From Sipunculus nudus (Eukaryota; Annelida; Sipuncula; Golfingiida; Sipunculidae), in NCBI GenBank assembly GCA_026874595.1, contig CM049306.1, positions 93,859,642-93,923,641 on the forward strand: a DNA stretch of 64,000 nt, given 5' to 3'. Both the position numbers and the translations under genes were made by a program. Below are positions 1 through 13,100 of the stretch, one piece after another; position 1 is the stretch's first letter, and each line of letters starts with the position of its first letter. Below the pieces are notes generated by a model that saw only the letters and a list, made by a program, of their open reading frames with translations, searched no databases and was not told where the DNA came from.

Positions 1-813
1 TAAACAATACAATATACTATTGCATTCAGGTAATAGTCAGTATATATTTCAATACTGGCACAATGTATATTTATATGATCTGTGTACTGGTATACTACTA
101 AACATGTATCAAATTTCCTTTTAAACATTTCAAATTTTTAATTATTTTGATTTTTGAACTATTAACAAAAAATGAGTATCTATTTAATTGCAAATAGCTG
201 GGGAATTCATGCATGCATATATCAAAGGAATACTCTTCATCAAGTGATATTGGACTCAGAACCTGTACAGTATGATCCATGCTTTCTTCATGTGATTTAC
301 AATATATATGTTACAGGCAAACTGTGTAATCAGGCATTATGTGTAATGACTGAAAATATCAGGCATTAAAAGAATTGACTGATTGACTTGGGCAATTTAT
401 GAAATGACTAAAATTTCCAGGGAATTACATTACAAACAATAAATGCCTAATTTCTTGTTGGTATGTATTTTACTGCTGAATGAGAACATACAATGTAAGT
501 TTATTTGGGGGGGGGGGGCATTAATTCTGTAGCCATATATTTTCAGCAACTGTTAAATATTATTCATAAAAGACAATGTTTTGAAATAGGATTATTCACA
601 ATGAAATTTTTATATTTTGATACTGATAGACATAAGAGGCCATGTCATGGGTGACCAGAGGTCATGCTTTGGCAATATGGCTAGGACAGACAGAAACGTG
701 GCTACGATAAAATAGTTTCAATGGTATAATATGTTGATGAAACAGGGACAAAGTGGGAGTGATATATTAAACAATGGAGAACAGTGATTCTAGTTGATGA
801 TGTCAGTCAATGC

Positions 814-845
814 GACGTCATGTGTCATCAACCTTTGTGACGTCA
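814..845. promoter_or_regulatory. Two CRE-like sites
   Basis: The full palindromic CREB/ATF site TGACGTCA is at 838-845 and a half-matching CGACGTCA lies about 25 bases upstream (813-820). No gene start is visible nearby, so use as a real enhancer or promoter is unproven. Confidence 0.3.
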
Positions 846-3239
846 TTATTGTCTTATAAACATATTGGGCATGGAAGATCTGTGTAGGAGTGTTTTAGGA
901 GCTCATTATAATAACTAAGCAAAACAGGTAGAGCAGATGGGCTGTGGTGGATAGGTCAATTGAATTGGAATTGAATGGAAAACTGAATTAATTGAAATTG
1001 AATTGAAAAAAAGTGAAAATGAAATGAATTGGAATTGAAGTGTATAGGCTACACTGAACTGACCTGAATTGATGAACAAAAGTTCTAGATCTCATATTTT
1101 CCTAAGTGTTGCTCATCGGAAGTTGCTAAAAGTCAGTGTCAGTGAAGATCAGCCAAGCAGTTATTGATTAAAATATAACACAAATGCCTCTCATCGGTGA
1201 CACAAGGAACATGATAACAGCATAAATGCTTCTTAATCACTGTTCTTGAATTGTTTGTATCAACAAATTTAGCACACCCGAGATGGGATAATAATATACA
1301 TGTGTCTAGTGGTCTGGACCCGGACACATTTCTACAGAGTCCTGACTATCCCCAGTTAGCACTTATGCAATCAAGTGAAGAGCTGTAATTAGGCCTACAT
1401 ACAGACATCAGCATTATGAGTAATTAATAATTTTTGCAATTTAAGGATAAATTTTATAAAGTTATAGGCCTACATGCAACTAGAAATTTATTAAGAAAGC
1501 CTATTATATTACTCAATTTTCAATAATTTTGTAACATGTTTAACTGGGAGAAGGCCTTTTTATATTTTCATTAAAAATCAGATATATGGACTTCTTAAAC
1601 CTTTAAACAATGAACATATACTTATACAGGTCTTACTTATATAGGTCTTTCGTTTAAAACATTAATCTTTGAGTACATATAATGTAAGCTTGCTTAAGTC
1701 ATTGTCAATTTAAAATTTTGCAGATCTGTGGGTCTATATATGGATATTCTCCAAGTTGTAGAAATTCCTGCATAAAGCTTAAACTGGGCGTGAACTTGAA
1801 TCAGACTGCCAAGGCCAAGAGTGTGTGACAACCTGTTTATTCATACAGTAGTGAAAAACCCTTATCAAGAGAGGATAAAGGCTAAACTGTTTCCATGACG
1901 GCAAGAACCCTCATGAGGGCCACTTGCCTGGTTGTACTCATTGCAAGAAGGCGCAAGGCTGTAGCAAAATCTCATACTCTACCGAAATACTCAAGCATGC
2001 CTCCTGTAACGTTTTATGCAGTCACATCGGAGCAAGGTTAACGACATATTGGCAATGGATGACCACGAGCCACTAACTTGAAAAGCAAAAGCATTTGTTT
2101 TAACAACTTTGAATTGTCCTCACTACAGTTGGATCAAAGCTAGCCAGATTTAATCAGACTCAATATTATTAGGCCCTGCCAAATATTGAGTCCGATATAG
2201 CTATACAGTGAGAGTATCTACAATATAAGCCTCAGACTACACACCACCCAATGCCAATGTAACCAGTGTCAACATGTGTTTATTACCCCATGCCAGCGGT
2301 CACTCTGCAGAGCTGTGCCTGTTGAAACAAAATGTAACAACAATTTTGCTGTCAATCACTCGAGTCAGCACTCGAGTCCCTACTAAACTCGCTGACATGC
2401 CTCTTGTAAAAAGGTCAGTAAAAATTTAAAAATGATGATCCAAGTTTAATTTTAGTTGCTTTCGAAACCATGAAACACATACTTATTGGTGTTAAAATGG
2501 TATAATCCTGTGTCTTGTTGTTTTGCAGTAAACAGGCAGTCAAAGAAGATGCAATGGATCCGTTTATATTGAGTCTGATTAAATCGGGCCAGCTCAAAGC
2601 TAACTGAAAAGGGCCATTCGTGCGGAACACATGCACGGACTCGAGTATACGGTTAACAACCATGCATACCTAAATAGTGACAAAAACAGGGTCTGTGAAA
2701 TTGCCCTGTTACATGCGCCAATTAAAATTAAATAAAATTTATATTTATTACTAAATGCCGGAACAATAGCAAATGTTTTGGTAGGTCCGAGTGCCGGAGT
2801 CAGTGCCAGAGAAACAGCTCCCCTAGATGTGTCCAGCAGTGCTCACAGGAAGTGCCCCAACTTTATCCCATAAGGTGGGTGTCCAGGTCCAGTCCTATAG
2901 CAACAGCCTATAATATAGTCTTTAATTATACTTATAGACTAAGACTGAGGTACAAAATTATATTTATTCAAATGAAAATTCTTTTTTTTTATAGCATATA
3001 AACTTCCTCTAATATTTAGAAAACTTATGGGCAGAACTATGAATTATGTTTACAAAACGGGTATATGACTCTGAAAAAGGCTTCGGGAAAAAAATCCTTA
3101 GGCTTAAACAACACATTAACCAAAAAAAAATATATATAAACTGAATGATTGTTTCACTGAACTTCAAGACACAGCTGGCCAAATGTTTCATACATCTTTA
3201 ATTTACTTAAAAACGTTTTGAGTATTGAGTGTAATAAAC

Positions 3240-3467
3240 CTGTAGGACTCACGTGTTTGGTGTAGGTAGGTTTTTAACTTTGTTAAAACGCTCTGCTGCG
3301 ACAAGAATGGCTTCGAACCAACTGGGCTGGTCCCAAATCACGGAGTTACATGTCAAGACTGTCAACCGTGTATGGTGGTCGCCATGATGCACTGATTAAC
3401 CAATGACAAGCCACGTAACATCGATTTTGGCTTGTCCGTCTGAACCCGGAAGTGTAACGGTGACACC
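3240..3467. promoter_or_regulatory. Possible displaced upstream control region of POLR1G
   Basis: This GC-richer stretch holds an ACCAATGAC CCAAT-type box near 3399 and a CCCGGAAGTG ETS-like site near 3445. It was next to 5858 before the two insertions. ETS and CCAAT sites are common in housekeeping promoters. Use by POLR1G or by an undetected divergent gene is inference. Confidence 0.25.
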
Positions 3468-3470
3468 GAG

Positions 3471-5849
3471 ATAGACGGCAATAAATAAAACTCGGAAGTC
3501 GGAAGTCGGAAGCCTTCGGAAGTCGGAAGCCGTTATAATTTTTTATATAATGTTAAAAATAACGATCATACCAACACTTTTTCGTGTTAAAATGGAAGAT
3601 ATAGACCCCCTTTGCAAAACCAGAAAGTCGCACAAACGTATATTCCCATATATGAAAATCAAAGCATTTTTAATGCGTCGGAAGCCTCTCGGAAGTCATC
3701 CTGAGGTGACAGATGATGTTCAAAATGTATAAAACTCGGAAGTCAAGACCATAGAGCACCAACCAAAAATGACACAGAAAAAGTCTGGCATAATTCCAAA
3801 TTTTAATTTAAGTTATATTTATGTATTTGAATGAAACCATAATGTATATTACTAATTAAACATAATAATATATAAAATAGAAAAAATAAATGTTGAAATA
3901 TACATTCAAATGTAATACATTATATATCATATCGCGACGTAATATTTTAATATGGAATGTTATTTCTAATAAATATAATATAAAAGCATTTAAAATTTCG
4001 TAATTTTATCAAAATGGTGTGATAATTTTTTTCCTTATATAACAAAATAGATAAGAATATTTTATCATATAAAAAAAAGTTAAGTATTCTACATTAATTT
4101 GTATTATAATATTTTTACATAATAATATTCAAATATTTGATAAATACATAAATTTGTATATTAATGTAAAAAACTAACAAATTATCAAACTGTCGCATCC
4201 TTGCAGGAACTGGTAAAACCGTAAGAAAAGTCCATTAAGTTTTGTATTAATAAAACTATTCTTCTTTATCCATTAGGGTGCTATATACATATAAATGAAA
4301 CAATTTTTATCCATGCATTAGGTTGCTTTATATGGAACGCATATAACTCTCCAATGCTTGTTGAATACTGATCACCCAACGTATCAGGAAACATTTTTAG
4401 ATCATTGCACAGACAATTTGCATAAACCATTATAAAAACACTTCCAAAATATTTCGAAAATTTAAAAATATGTAAAACTGCATAACTGTGAAAGATTGAA
4501 AAAAAGGCATGTGATGTTGCAAAAATATTGATATAAATTATTACAGTATCTTTATATTTCAATTTTAGCTTAATCAAAATAATTTATGTAGGAAGGATAT
4601 TACATTATTATATGATTCCAGAGATCATTTTTAAATTTTACACTTTAAAGCCACATACTGTTTCGGAAACATTTTAAGAACAGTTTCATAAAATGTTTGT
4701 GCTAACTGGGGATCAGGAAATAAGAACAATGAAACGCGTGTGCCTTTAAGGTAACGACATAAACTATCTTTAGATAATTATCAGTTACAACTTATAGGAG
4801 GAATCGCCATCTAAATTCTTTTTTGCCATCTGTTATCCTTTTTATTTGTTAGAATAACTCCCTAGGTGGAGGAGAAAAATTATCACATACATGAATGGAT
4901 ATATAAATAATCATATTATATACAATTTAATAATTTCATATATTAATTTATATTGACTTATATAATTTGGTCTTACTTAATATAGGAATATTGATTATAA
5001 TGTACTTTTTTAATATTTATTTTATCATATAATATAATTTAATATCAAATTATATCGATGTTGAATGAATATATAATTATATCGTCATCTGTGTTATTTA
5101 ACACATTATGTATACATTTTATTATACTTGTATTATATAATTATATTTTGCATCATATATGTATTTGTTCAATGAAAAAAATAGAGAATACCAAAACAAA
5201 TTTGTATTGTATTATACTTTTTTTTTCATATATAATTATAGTATTTTATATTCATGTTTTATATTTTAATATGAATTTATATATTATGTTGTTAGTTATA
5301 TACATTATGATTTTATTCAAATACATTAATATCACTTAAATTAATTTTTGGGTTAATGCATATATTATTTTGTTAGTTATATACATTATGATTTTATTCA
5401 AATACATAAACATTACCTAAATTAATATTTGGGTTGATGCAAGACCCTTTTTGTGTCGTTGTCGGTTGGTATACTGTGGCTTGACTTCCGAGTTTTATGC
5501 ATTTTGAGCATCATCTGTCACTTCAGGATGACTTCCGAGAGGCTTCCGACGCATTAATTATGCTTAAATTTTCATATATATCAATATATATCTTTGAAAC
5601 TTTCTCGTATGAAAAAGGGTGTCTATATCTTCCGTTTTAACACAAAAACTTGTCGATTTGTTCGTTATTTTTAAAATTATACTAAAATATAAAACGGCTT
5701 CCGACTTCCGAGGGCTTCCGACTTCCGACTTCCGAGTTTTATTTATTGCCGAGATAGACTGGTACCCTTCTCTATTATGGCCCTCAGCCAAGCATAGTCT
5801 ATGATTGGCCTAGAGCAGCGGTGCCATAATAGAGCGGGGTACCAGTCTA
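3471..5849. mobile_element. hAT-like MITE (~100 bases), split by the Mutator-like element
   Basis: Removing 3477-5750 and one copy of its target duplication joins ATAGAC to TGGTACCC. The restored MITE has TIRs AGACTGGTACCC..CTCTATTATGGC, the right one ending at 5849. The octamer ACACCGAG occurs just outside each end (3463-3470 and 5850-5857), fitting an 8-base hAT target duplication. A TA duplication (mariner type) would also fit the ends but is less specific. The interior (5783-5815) is too short to code. Confidence 0.6.
3477..5750. mobile_element. Mutator-like non-autonomous transposon with 288-base TIRs and 9-base TSD
   Basis: Left end 3477-3764 and right end 5464-5750 are inverted copies. 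They begin GGCAATAAATAAAACTCGG and end with the reverse complement. The direct repeat GAGATAGAC flanks the element exactly (3468-3476 and 5751-5759). Nine-base target duplications and long TIRs are the rule for Mutator-like elements. Each end carries a short array of CGGAAGT 7-mers (3491-3532, 5697-5736). The 1.7 kb interior is extremely AT-rich, has no transposase frame, and contains a 70-base tandem duplication of period 81 (5291-5360 and 5372-5440). Superfamily is inferred from structure only. Confidence 0.8.
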
Positions 5850-5857
5850 ACACCGAG

Positions 5858-6036
5858 CGTGATATGATGCATTCACTATTTCGGATTACTGCACCTTTTA
5901 CGAATGTTTAGAACTGCCGAGCCTTTGATAATTGATATATGATGATGACAACAACGTGCACGTGATATGTTTGGGGCAGCGTGAACAGCAAGATCCAGAG
6001 ATAAGTAAGTCTGAGAACATGTATTTATAGCTCAAG
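5858..6036 (+). other. Candidate promoter-proximal region and 5' UTR exon of POLR1G
   Basis: A good donor (CTCAAG then GTAAGA) lies at 6036/6037, and the first coding exon begins 6 bases upstream of its ATG after a clear acceptor, so an untranslated upstream exon is expected. The start of transcription cannot be placed. No TATA box is obvious. The region directly follows the nested transposons at 3471-5849. Confidence 0.35.
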
Positions 6037-6144
6037 GTAAGATTAATTATCCACGCCTACATTTATATACGAGAAGAGAACGCACCTGACATTTTGGTAC
6101 CATGCTCGGTCGGCATATTTAGTTTACTAACACTAAATTTAGTA

Positions 6145-6212
6145 CAGTAGAAACCCGATAATCCGAATAGTTAAGGGGACAAACCAATTTTCGGATAATT
6201 GAGGTTACATAT
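6145..6212 (+). mobile_element. Tigger/pogo-like end fragment
   Basis: TA is followed by CAGTAGAAACCCGATAATCC, and then by GGGACAAACC and TTCGGATAATTGAGGTT. This order is typical of one end of Tigger-type elements. No matching right end was found, so it is a fragment in the first intron of POLR1G. Confidence 0.45.
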
Positions 6213-6908
6213 AATGATGTGAACAATTTTTCTGCACATATACTACTGGTACACGTGACCATATCAGCATCCCAGTTTGCTGAGCCTGCCAGTTACATTA
6301 TCTCAGAAAAATATATGAATATATTCAATTGGTATAGTGGTTTATGTATATTGATGTTTAAAGAATGAATTGTAAATTAGGTGTCTGGCCATGGCTTCCT
6401 GTACTGTACTCGAGCTTGGGGGAACCACCACTTAGTGGCAGTTAGACAGCCTGAGTGTCATATGTTTTCTTGGCTAACCACCACCTGACCACCCTGGTGA
6501 AGTCCTTGAAATTATATATGCATAACTTCAGTTGGCATAAAGCCTTGAACCATCTGGGGATATGAGAGCCAGCTGGTTACAGTAGTGCTTTGGGTACTAT
6601 TGGATAATTTTGTTGTAAATCTTTGTTTTTTTTAAAATAAAAAACAACAAATTAACTATTTACAATCATTGTAATTTTAGCAGAAATTTAGCTGTTCATT
6701 TATGGTGCCTTCTGTACACCATTAAAGAATTTAGTTCTGTGAAGATATTTTCATTTACATAATTCAAAATCCATAGGCCTCATGATGATTCAGAACTTCA
6801 GAGCATGATTTTCATTGTGAGATGAAAGTAATGTTTCAGAAGCATTTCCAGCTGTTTTAGCTTTGTAACCCTTGAATCTCCGTGTTTAAATTTTTTTGAC
6901 AATTCCAG

Positions 6909-7195
6909 TTCTAGATGGAGAATATGAAGTCACCTTCCCACAGAAGCTCCCCCAGAAAACGCCAGATAGGGGGCAGCACCAGTAAATCACCCACTAAATG
7001 TCAAGCAGAACCCTTGGTTAGCTCAAGTTCTGATGGAGAGGAGATAAACAAGGACTTGCTCTCATTGGCTCGCAATGTGTCAGCAGATCTAGATCGTGGT
7101 TCATCAAGTGATTCAGACATGTCTGAAGTCTTAATAGTTCCAAAAACAGCCAACACCAGCATAGCCAAAAAATCCCCAGTCAAACAAGCTCTAAG
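6909..7195 (+). CDS. POLR1G: POLR1G exon with start codon (residues 1-93)
   Basis: The acceptor TTCCAG ends at 6908; ATG is at 6915 with the next in-frame ATG three codons later. Donor is CTAAG/GTTTGT. Without splicing the frame runs only to a stop at 7218. It ends in phase 2 and joins an AGG arginine codon. The encoded part is low-complexity, Ser/Lys-rich and probably disordered. Confidence 0.8.
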
Positions 7196-10100
7196 GTTTG
7201 TAAAACAAAAGTTTCAATAATAGATTGTTTGGATAATGGTTTTATGTGTATAAATAAGAAAAAACAAGGAAAATTTAATAGGTTGGAAAATTGCTCACAT
7301 CCATACATCATTGACACATAAATGAAGCATACATTTCACTATATACAGTAGTTAGTTAGAGCTCTTGTGATACACATGAGATGGTGATCATAAGTTCTTT
7401 TCAATTTTCTGTTGCATAAGCATAAACGTTCCACATAAATAAAACATAAATATAATTGCCTCCTATATTTTATATTTGAATACTCAGAAATAAATATCAC
7501 AATTTGAATAGATGTTTTAAATATTTATATGTCTGTATCAGGTATAAGCCACCATCAAGCCTAGAAGAATGTGATATTGATGTGACATCATTACCAGGAC
7601 ACATTGACATGAACAAACATGAACTATGGCTGCTGAAGACACCAGCTGATGTAAGTTATTCAGCATATAATTGCGTGATGGTTCAGTCCAAAACTATTGA
7701 ATGAAAAAGCCATAAACTTATACTAGGGCCCTGCGTGGGCCGAAATATTGAACCAGCACCGGCCCCGCATCATGCCCTGTCAGCCCGCAATCAAAGAATA
7801 AAATTCATCCGGCCCCGCAGGCCGCAGTGTCTATGATTCTTTCAGCCTGCACTCGCCCCACAAAATTTCTCTCAGCCCGCACCCACCATAGTTTTCAGCC
7901 CTCAGTCAAGCCCGTGAAATAATTAAAAAAAACAAGTTTTCGGAACCAAAGGTTTACATATTAAGAATATTTTACAGCACATATATAAGCCACGCTAATT
8001 ATTAATATACAGTGAAACCTCATTGTGTCGAACTCACTTAAGTCGAATACCCCGCTTATGTCGAAGTTACAGACTCGATATTCCTGACAACTCTAGTTAA
8101 ATTATGACCAAATAAAACCCTCTTGTGTCGAACTTCGGATGTGTCTAAGTTTTCTGAAGGTATTTGGACTTCAACACAACGAGGTTTCACTGTATATGAA
8201 ATGTTTGAGGATTGAAATTAAAAATTAATTTTAACACGTTTTTTGCAATCATTCAAACCATAATTCATGAAATATATTTAAACACATGTTTGATTAGATA
8301 AATGGATTTAATATATACAATAATTTACCACACCTTAAATATATTTTCATATTTTACAGGAGAAATAAACAAAACTTTGATTTATTGTGTCTGTTTTTAC
8401 TTAAATTTATAAAAAAAGTATGTGTACCCAAAGTTATTCATTGGAATAGTTTTGGTTATCACAAGCCATCAAAATACTGAGATGTGTTGCTGGTTAAAAT
8501 TTAGTCATAATTGCTATTTAGCTGAAACTGAGACTAATCAGGTCAAGGGAGTAAAAGGGTATTCTGACTGATGTGGCTTTAGGTTCAGGCTGTTCATTGA
8601 GAGAGACATGACCAGAGCGGTGTTTCTTATGGCAGTGCCCAAACAGGGATTTGACCAGCCAGTGGTCAATGTCAGTTACAATAAGACAGCACAAGGAGTT
8701 ACAATTAGATAAGGAGTCCACCTTATAGGCATTGTGGAGTTCTAGATCAATTGAGTCACCTACAGAGCTAGCTGTAGCCACACACTGTCTATTACAAGAT
8801 CAAAGATAGTCAAGCCCTTGCTTCACTCCCAGCCATATTTTGTAATATGTGAGACCTGACACAAGTAGAGGGTTACATTCAATATACAACATCAGGCCAG
8901 GTAACTTTATACAAATTTATGACCAGCTTCCATTGCCAGGACAATTGTTTAAAATCTAGATTTCAGATTAATGATGCATCATCTATTTTGTATAACAAAT
9001 TGACGTTTAACCTAGAAAAGAAACATTTGTATAGTGTTGTTACAACTGTCAGTCAGTGTAAGGGGTTTACAGAAATATATAAGAATTTATTCAAATTTAT
9101 ATTATTTATATAATATTTATATTACTATTTTTACAAAACCTGAAAAAACATTTTATACAAAAATATCAATGCAGGGGTTGAAATTATAATAAAACACTTG
9201 CGCAATGCAAGCTTTTATCCATCAACGCAGACCTGATACCACATGTGCCACAAGATGTCAGCACACACGGTACTGCGTCAGCAGTTTCTGTGTCTCGCGA
9301 ATTACATTACCAAGTCATGCGTCTCAAATCCTGCAAGGATGGCAAACCGCCAAGTGTCTCTGACACATTTCTTTTCCAGTTCCAGGTACTGCTGCTTTTA
9401 AAATAAATATTTTTACCATTGCTTCTTAACATTTAAGTCCCAATAATGGCACAACAGGAAATTTAAGGTGTAATTCATGCGACATTTCTGACTTTAATGA
9501 ATTTTACATCCTGTATAAATGGATCAACATGTAGCATCTCAAACCGATCTTATAATTTATAATTTTTATTTATTATAATTTATATTAATAAATAGTAATA
9601 ATTTTTAATCACTCTGTAATTTTTTTAACAGACCTACAGCTGGCGTCAGGCTAAACTAGTTCACAAATTAAGTCATGACGCAAGTTATTTTTTTTAAGCC
9701 ACTTGCTGCAGCCTCAAGTCAGTATTTTAAAACATTTCTATCCCTGCAATGTCTGCAAATGATAATTTTTTTTTAAGAATAATTTTATATTCATGTTCTA
9801 TTGAACTGCCAGATCATCAACCCACAGCCTGCCCCACCCCGCACCGACTTCATTTTGGCCCGCCCTGCACTTTCTAAGATGTAGCCCGCCCCTCAAAGAA
9901 TCTTAAAGGGCCCAGCATATACATATAGCAACAATAAATATGAACAAGATGTGTAGTTACAGGGCAAGCAAGTTGTATATTTGGTAATGGTAAAAACTGT
10001 TTTTTAATTTCACCAAGACTGGGACTAATTTGGATAAATAGATCAATCGCAAGGTTTTCAGTATAATGAAGAAATGTGATTTTAATGTGTTTATCTTCAG

Positions 10101-13100
10101 ATGAAGTTGGATGATTTGAAGGATGTCAAGGTCATCACTAATGGCAGCTGTACAGTCCACTGTGAAAATCAGGTTGGTGTGATTATTTTTGTTTTCATGC
10201 AAACATATCTGTGCAATGGTTTGCTTTTTTGGTAACAGTGGCCTCTTTGGGTGCTTTTCTTGCATTTTGTAAATTTGTAAAAGAAAATGGGTCTAGCCGG
10301 AGAGACATATGAAAATCATTATTACTTTACAAATTATTACTTTTCATGCAACTTTAAACAAACCCTCAGAAGGTATTTAAAAAGAGAAATTTCCAGATAA
10401 GGTTAAAGTTTTTGTTCTTGAATTAATAAATTAAGAAAAGCAATTATTTCATGATACCTGATTGTTGTATCCGCCAAAACAAAGATTTGCGGATACTATG
10501 TTTTTGACCGGGTTCCGCCGCCGCGGCGTTCGTTTCCGGAATAGAACTCTGAAACTAGTGGACAGATTTTTCTGAAATTTTACACGTTTATCGGGTCACA
10601 TGTGAAATGGTGCCAAAATATTTTGTGTTTACCTCTGACCTTTCCTCTCTCCAGTGCATGCATCATTGTGTCTGTTTTGACACATTAACCCACATATCTT
10701 CGGGCTCGTTTGACCGATCAGGAAAAAAATTTGCACAAATATTGGATAGCTTTAAAACATATATAAAAATGGTGGCACCACTTGCAACCATTTTTGCACA
10801 GCGTCCATCTGTTCATCTGCCTTTGGATAAAATCACTCATAACTCTGCAGTGAATGGACTTATCCACCTGAAATTTTGCATGTGTATTCATCCTGGATAG
10901 CTTTCTTGATTTTATGTCAGGTGGTGCCACCTACATTCACGTTCAGGCTGCAGACATCCAGATCTATATCTCCAGACTGGTTTTACGTATCCTCCTGAAA
11001 TTTTGCATGTGTATAGATCTCACATAGCTCTTTATCATACACAAAACTGGTGGCGCCACCTGCAACCATTTTTGCACAGCTTCCATCTGTTTATCTGCCA
11101 TGGGACAAAATCACTCATACCTCAGCAGTGGTTTGACTTATCTGCCTAAAATTTTGCATGTACAGTAGAGCGTTGTTTATCCATAAGCCTCGGGGGGGGG
11201 GGGGGGGGGGGGACAAGCTTTTTGTTTGGATGATTGATCGTTTGGATGAACAATTTTGCATGAAATTGCTCTGTGAATCACAGTGATTAGGCCTACTGCC
11301 GAGTTTTGGACATTACCAGATAATGACTGACCAAAATTGATTAAGCTAGCCCCTGAAAATCGTGAGACAATATATTATAACATTTTCGATAGATTTAATA
11401 AATTTTTCATAAAGGACACATTATTATATAATAATTTGATTATTGGTGAACAGCCCTCCGCTGGAAACAATCGGTATCGTACCTACGTCATATCACGCGT
11501 GGCTGCCATGATAACTGGAATGACCTGCCATGACCTCGAAAGTGCTGCCATCTATCGGCAGATAGGTTAACTAAGGGACCCTTTATACATGAACTGTCTT
11601 TTAAATGACAAGCGAGAGGATTGGTTGAATGCACTAGTAAACAAGTTAATGTACACAGTTTTATTTCAAATTAATGACACAAAACGTAAATGTCGCTGAT
11701 CTTAAATCTTTTGAAGTTGAATTCTCTAGCGAGTTCAGCTAGCTCGGTACCCATGTCAAGTCTTTCAAGGATCAACAGCTTGTCATTAACTGACAGCTGA
11801 GGACATTGCGCTTACGTGACTCCATTTGCACCTACGGGTAAAGTTAATAGAATGTTAAAATAAACTTGAAGAATAATCAGTACACAGTAAATCGTGTTGA
11901 CATTGAATATCACAATAGTTTAATCTGCTTCGTTGCATGGTTTACATAAAACTCAGAATTCCTGCTGTCGTAAGCAGCGATTCTAGCCACTCAAAATTCC
12001 CATATATTGGGCAGAAACCATCTCTCCAATAGACTTTGTGAGTAAATAATGGAGGCACACATAAACTCAACTAATGCTCACCATTGTACTCAAGGCTTGG
12101 GCGACTGCCGAAATGAAGATCAAAGCTATCCTTTAAAGCCACCCTGATCAAAGCTGAGCCAAGGTCTACAATGATTGGTGAGGCTGAGTTTATCACACCT
12201 ACGACCCAACAACTTCCATCTGTTTGTCTGCCGTGGGATAAAACCACTCATCTCTCTGCAGTGGTTCGACTTATCTGCCTTAAATTCTGCATGTATATAC
12301 ATCTTGGATAGCTTTCTCGATTTTGTTGCAGGTGGCGCTACCTACGTTCACGTTCAGGCTGCAGACATCCAGGCATATATCTCAGGATTGGTTTGACGTA
12401 TCTTCCTGAAATTTTGCATGTCTATAAATCTCACATAGCTCTTTTTCATACGCAAAACTAGTGGCACCACCTGCAACCATTTTTGCACAGTGTCCGTCTG
12501 TTTGTCTTCTGTGGGATTAAATCACTCGGCAGTGGTTTGACTTATCTGCCTAAAGTTTTGCAATTGTATACAACTTCGATAACTTTCTGGATTTTGTTGC
12601 AGGTGGCGCCACCTACATACACATTTTGGCTGCAGACATCCATGCTAATATGCAACACACCTCTCTCTATTTCCCCTTGCCACTCAGTCCATGCCTCACT
12701 TCACCCATCCCACTCTGGTTTCGGCGGATACACGTAGTCGCTTGTCGACTACCAGTATTCTAGTTGGTACATGTACCTGTATTATAGCTTTCTTTACATG
12801 GGTAAGGCTGAAGTAGCAAATTTATAAAATATGCAGGAAAGAAGGTTAAAAAAATGTAAATGTGAATATTGAGAAGAAGCTCTGGCTATGGCGGACTTGT
12901 ATTGATGTATGTTTTTAATCACTTTACAGAATTCATCTTTGTGGAATGGACTGGAAGTATCAGCCAGGAAAAAGGTGAGATTTCACAAGGGTCACAGTTT
13001 ACACTTCAGAGGAAACATATTATTTGTACCGTAGTTCTTGTAGGTGTATCAGTCACATATCAGTATTGTTTTATAATGTCTCTTAAACAGTAAATATATT

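Larger units (their letters stand above)
1..3467. other. Intergenic, no gene seen
   Basis: AT-rich sequence without a credible exon. It holds a G12 run (507-518), an AATTG-rich simple stretch (956-1040), two CRE-like sites (814-845), and inverted copies of an AGATTTAATCAGACTCAATA segment (2144-2164 against 2565-2586, the second on the - strand). Another 11-base inverted pair, GACTCAATATT, lies at 2157-2194. These may be remnants of foldback elements. Confidence 0.6.

Noticed and set aside
3307-3387. 26-codon frame starting AAGAATGG (MASNQLGW), a good start context
   Set aside because: Too short, no donor leading to a recognised exon. It might be a first exon of an unseen gene but this cannot be supported.
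5058-5339. 93-codon Ile/Tyr-rich frame
   Set aside because: Product of the AT-rich interior of the Mutator-like element; composition-driven.
3550-5791. Similar short frames in 3550-3732 (+) and 5564-5791 (-)
   Set aside because: They are the two TIRs of the Mutator-like element read in opposite directions.
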